This document shows, piece by piece, positions 59,004 through 61,521 of a stretch of 61,521 nt of DNA. The stretch lies in IMG/VR virus record IMGVR_UViG_3300034096_000310, positions 1 to 61,521 of that record, one strand, 5' to 3'. The notes beneath the pieces are model-generated. The model was not told where the DNA came from. It saw nothing but the letters and a program-made list of their open reading frames with translations, and searched no databases. How positions within the stretch are numbered: position 1 is the first letter of the stretch; every line of letters starts with the position of its first letter. Source of the DNA: a virus. Both the position numbers and the translations under genes were made by a program.

Positions 59004-59501
59004 GTGCTAGACTGTGAAACACCACTAGGCCGCTTCTTTATCGAGGAGCAGTACCGAGTCCAGAATGTATTAACTGGGAGGGGTTACACCGTCATCAACA
59101 CTAGTGGAGCTGATAATAACACAGACGTTATTCTAGCAAAGGAGATTGAAGGTAGGTTGACTATTACTGGGCTGGCGGAGATCAAGTGTAGGAAGAGTGC
59201 GGGTGGTGTTCCGCTGACAAGAGAGTATTTAAAAGAGAACGGTGGGTATTTGATCACCTACTCTAAGTTGAAGTTCGGCGCACACGCAAGTTCTTTATAT
59301 AGTGTTCCATTCTTTGTGATTGTGTCTTTGATGGATGAGGGTGTGATACTGGTTTGGCAAATAACGGACACTAGAGGTAATTACGTGGAAAAGATTGACG
59401 TGAGGGAGACAGCGACCCGCAAGACAGTGAACGGTGGGGAGATAGTGAGAAAGAATGCTTTTCTGTCTATGGAGTCAAAATTCTTAACAGTCATTGAATA
59501 A
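59004..59501 (+). CDS. PD-(D/E)XK nuclease-like protein 1
   Basis: 165 residues from a GTG at 59004. Asp in GADNNTDVILAKEIEG and LAEIKCRKS (Glu-x-Lys) give the D...ExK active site of the restriction-nuclease fold. Adjacent to a second protein of the same fold. Roles could be DNA processing or host DNA breakdown. Confidence 0.65.
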   Translation: MLDCETPLGRFFIEEQYRVQNVLTGRGYTVINTSGADNNTDVILAKEIEGRLTITGLAEIKCRKSAGGVPLTREYLKENGGYLITYSKLKFGAHASSLYSVPFFVIVSLMDEGVILVWQITDTRGNYVEKIDVRETATRKTVNGGEIVRKNAFLSMESKFLTVIE

Positions 59502-59958
59502 AGGAGCAGCAGCTGAGGTTTTGTTTGACTACCACATCATCGAGCGTGGTATGATGACGGCCCGACCGATATACGATTCTGGGTACGATAGGATTGTGGA
59601 TAGTAAGGGTAAGCTCACCCGGGTCCAGATCAAGATGACGACGTGTAAACAGTATGGGTCGTGGATAGTTTCGACTAGCGGTTCAGGGGGTAGGAGGTAT
59701 AAAGATGAGTTCGATGTGTTGGCGGTGTATCTCAAACAGGCTTGCGTGTGGATGTTGATCCCATTTGAGAAGATCACCTCTTCTAGAATGAAGATTAGCT
59801 TAGAGGGTAAGGCAAAAAAGTATATAAACAACTGGAGCATATTTTATGAAAAAGAAGATCGATCTGAAACTATACCAGTGCCGAGTGCACCTGATTGCAA
59901 CGGACGATCTAAGAAAAGAGTATGCTCGCCTGCACAAAAGGTACCGAGAGGAACCTGA
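59494..59958 (+). CDS. PD-(D/E)XK nuclease-like protein 2
   Basis: 154 residues from a TTG at 59494, overlapping its neighbour by 8 bases. GAAAEVLFDYHIIERGMMTA, GYDRIVD and LTRVQIKMTT are the E, D and QxK parts of a small PD-(D/E)XK nuclease resembling intron-associated and resolvase-like enzymes. The C terminus overlaps the zincin gene by 113 bases, so the last 38 residues may be of little importance. Confidence 0.65.
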   Translation: MNKGAAAEVLFDYHIIERGMMTARPIYDSGYDRIVDSKGKLTRVQIKMTTCKQYGSWIVSTSGSGGRRYKDEFDVLAVYLKQACVWMLIPFEKITSSRMKISLEGKAKKYINNWSIFYEKEDRSETIPVPSAPDCNGRSKKRVCSPAQKVPRGT

Positions 59959-60286
59959 TGAGGATGGCGGAATAGCAGAGGCGTGGTGTGTGCACTTTGA
60001 TATGATTGACTATTATGTGCTGGTTGACGTGAAGCACTTGACGGTAAACACGATCGCCCACGAGATCTATCACACGGTGTCTAGTTTACTAGGAAGTAGG
60101 GATATAAAGGACGAGGAATCCGGGGCTTGGCTCTGCGGAATGTTGATGGAGGAGGCCCTTAAGTTTTATAATAAATTCAAAGACAATGGCATTCACAGAC
60201 CGGTTCGTAAAGTTAAAGGTAATGCTGGAGGGCCCGGAGCGGACAGCACTGATAACTCACGTTTACATCAACCCGATGACAATTGA
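59846..60286 (+). CDS. Zincin-type metallopeptidase-like protein
   Basis: 146 residues. TVNTIAHEIYHTVSSLLGSR carries HExxH (His72, Glu73, His76), and DEESGAWLCG follows with a possible third acidic ligand. Small HExxH proteins are common in phages and their targets are unknown. It overlaps both neighbours (113 and 101 bases), so the ends are uncertain. Confidence 0.7.
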   Translation: MKKKIDLKLYQCRVHLIATDDLRKEYARLHKRYREEPDEDGGIAEAWCVHFDMIDYYVLVDVKHLTVNTIAHEIYHTVSSLLGSRDIKDEESGAWLCGMLMEEALKFYNKFKDNGIHRPVRKVKGNAGGPGADSTDNSRLHQPDDN

Positions 60287-60434
60287 CGCCTTCACCGACG
60301 AGATGGTGACCTATGACCTTGACTATGAGAAAGGTGTGGAGCAGAGTGCCGTCAGGGTATGGACCAAGCATGATATCCATCTAGTGATGATGGGCATCGG
60401 GGACTTTATGGATCTTCTCAATTCCCACTACTAA
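60186..60434 (+). CDS. Hypothetical protein
   Basis: 82 residues: beta-rich start (MAFTDRFVKLKVMLEGPERT), then VYINPMTIDAFTDEM and a helical end. The middle reminds of small phage proteins with a flagellar FlbD-like strand pattern, but I would not name it. Last gene before the 60435 promoter module. Confidence 0.62.
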   Translation: MAFTDRFVKLKVMLEGPERTALITHVYINPMTIDAFTDEMVTYDLDYEKGVEQSAVRVWTKHDIHLVMMGIGDFMDLLNSHY

Positions 60435-60489
60435 TTCACCCCCTAAAATTAAGACTCTCTATTTTAGAGAGTTATAGCTTTGCCACGGC
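60435..60489 (+). promoter_or_regulatory. Promoter module before the glycosyltransferases
   Basis: After the stop: CACCCCCT (60437-60444), dyad ACTCTCT-N5-AGAGAGT (60454-60472), exact -7 box TAGCTTTG (60475-60482), start at 60490. Same layout as at 6643, 17300 and 25704. The -33 box is not conserved, so an activator at the dyad may take its place. Confidence 0.6.
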
Positions 60490-61458
60490 ATGAAAGTGTT
60501 ATCCTACGTAAAGGGTATGGACGGATGTTCGTACCACCGGATATACCTGCCGAACCAGACAATCACCGAGAACAGGGTAGTATCACAGCTTTCCAAAGAG
60601 GATCTGCAGTGGTGCGATATCCTGCACTATTCTAGACATGTGTTCGAGGCGCCTGAGTTTTTGAGAGCTAAGGCTAAAGAGTACGGGTTTAAGATAGTGG
60701 TTGATACGGATGACTGGTGGGAGGTAGGAAAGGACCACCCGAAGTATCCAGTGTGGTCCAAGAGTGATGTGTCCCTACAGATCAGGAAGCACCTGATGGA
60801 GGCTGATGCGGTCACCACCACTCATGATAGGCTGGCGCAGATTGTGCCCAACGACAATGTATACGTCCTGCCCAACACCATTGCATATGGCGAAGGGCAG
60901 TTTAAGTATAAGGAGCAGAAGGACAGTGAGAGGGTTAGGCTTTTATATGCAAGCTCTTTGATGAACTACGCTAACACGGCGATCATCGCTGGGGCTATGA
61001 AAAAGCTAAAGCACCTACCCATCGAGGTTGTTCTGGTTGGCTACTCTGAGTCGACGCCGTTCTTTGACATTGTGGTTAAAAATCTTACAGCTAATGAGAT
61101 CCCCTACCGTACTGTGCCATGGACCTCTGTTGAGGACTACATGTCAAACTACGAGGGGGATATCGGAATACTTCCGAATAAGCCCACCATGTTTAACAGC
61201 ATGAAGAGCAACCTGAAGGTGTTGGAATACGCGGCTCTAAAGATCCCAGTAGTGGTGTCTATGAACGACCCGTATATGGGACTTCCTGTTGATTACTTCA
61301 ATGGCGAAAACGAGTTCGTGTTTCAGATCAACAGACTAGTTGCAAGTAAGGAGCTTAGAAAAAGAAGAGGGCAGGAGTTGTATGACTTCTGCTTTGAGAA
61401 TTACAACATGAATACTTGGGCAGATAAAAGGTTAAAGGTTTATGAAGAAATCATTTAA
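60490..61458 (+). CDS. GT-B glycosyltransferase
   Basis: 322 residues, full copy. The N-terminal half binds the acceptor (LSYVKGMDGCSYHRIYLPNQ, later IVVDTDDWWEV); the C-terminal half (RLLYASSLMNYANTAIIAGA, EVVLVGYS, GDIGILPN, LEYAALKIPVVVS) follows the nucleotide-sugar-binding domain of GT4-type enzymes. First of three glycosyltransferases leading across the circle junction into the terminase. The substrate is not visible. Confidence 0.82.
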   Translation: MKVLSYVKGMDGCSYHRIYLPNQTITENRVVSQLSKEDLQWCDILHYSRHVFEAPEFLRAKAKEYGFKIVVDTDDWWEVGKDHPKYPVWSKSDVSLQIRKHLMEADAVTTTHDRLAQIVPNDNVYVLPNTIAYGEGQFKYKEQKDSERVRLLYASSLMNYANTAIIAGAMKKLKHLPIEVVLVGYSESTPFFDIVVKNLTANEIPYRTVPWTSVEDYMSNYEGDIGILPNKPTMFNSMKSNLKVLEYAALKIPVVVSMNDPYMGLPVDYFNGENEFVFQINRLVASKELRKRRGQELYDFCFENYNMNTWADKRLKVYEEII

Positions 61459-61521
61459 TGTGGTAATCGCCACAGCGGGTAGAAATACCCTGCAAAGAAT
61501 GGTGGACTCTATTGCGCCTCA
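61146..61521. repeat. Terminal overlap, right copy
   Basis: Matches 1-376 except at 61468 and 61485. It marks where the circular genome map closes. Confidence 0.95.
61442..61521 (+). CDS. Start of the family 2-like glycosyltransferase, cut by the window edge
   Basis: The first 26 codons of the gene fully present at 297-971, with Asn instead of Thr at residue 15. Seen twice because of the terminal overlap. Confidence 0.9.
   Translation, partial: MKKSFNVVIATAGRNTLQRMVDSIAP

Overview
The window is essentially one complete genome of a tailed bacteriophage. The last 376 bases (61146-61521) repeat the first 376 with only two mismatches (323 A/C, 340 C/A), so the sequence closes into a circle of about 61,145 bp that was cut inside a glycosyltransferase gene. 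The host is most likely a member of the Bacteroidota. Several intergenic sites fit the -33 TTTG / -7 TAnnTTTG promoter (57102-57132 exactly, with 19-base spacing), starts lack Shine-Dalgarno sequences, and the tail protein carries Ig-like repeats of a kind common in Bacteroidota secreted proteins. The order terminase, portal, scaffold, capsid, small connector proteins, large stabilisation protein, three internal (ejection) proteins, plus the lack of a tape measure or sheath, points to podovirus morphology. The stabilisation protein distantly resembles that of crAss-like phages.

Layout. Genes run in two blocks that diverge from a gene-free region at 56.67-57.46 kb. Rightward block (57.46 kb through the circle junction to 37.89 kb): small basic proteins, an HNH nuclease, a GroES-like protein, two PD-(D/E)XK-type proteins, a zincin, three glycosyltransferases, terminase, portal, scaffold, major capsid protein, a GIY-YIG homing endonuclease, a 1679-residue repetitive fibre, a lysis group with a probable unimolecular spanin, connector proteins, the stabilisation protein split in two and carrying Ig-like domains, ejection proteins including one of 2844 residues, an M15 peptidase and a transglycosylase-like protein. 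Leftward block (56.67 to 38.05 kb): a winged-helix-like protein, many small accessory genes, a PAPS-reductase-family protein, a DnaA domain-IV-like protein, a tyrosine integrase, and a recombination/replication operon (Rad52-like annealing protein, YqaJ exonuclease, OB-fold protein, primase-helicase, resolvase-like nuclease, dNMP kinase), ending with a CAP-domain protein. The two blocks converge at a terminator hairpin near 38.0 kb.

Most unusual. Between the small genes at 51.6-55.2 kb lie seven spacers of about 60-75 nt, nearly all placed exactly from stop codon to start codon, that fold on the transcribed strand as tRNA acceptor stem plus T-arm. The stems change sequence between copies but stay paired, and two copies keep the tRNA T-arm motif GGTTCGACTCC. 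A fuller cloverleaf with perfect stems but no room for an anticodon lies at 49385-49452. Also notable are a promoter followed by a leader with mutually exclusive terminator and antiterminator pairings (51459-51590), and two long gene-free regions (55668-56346 and about 57139-57420) that look like structured noncoding RNA. Functions proposed for these elements are inference; the base pairing was read directly from the sequence.
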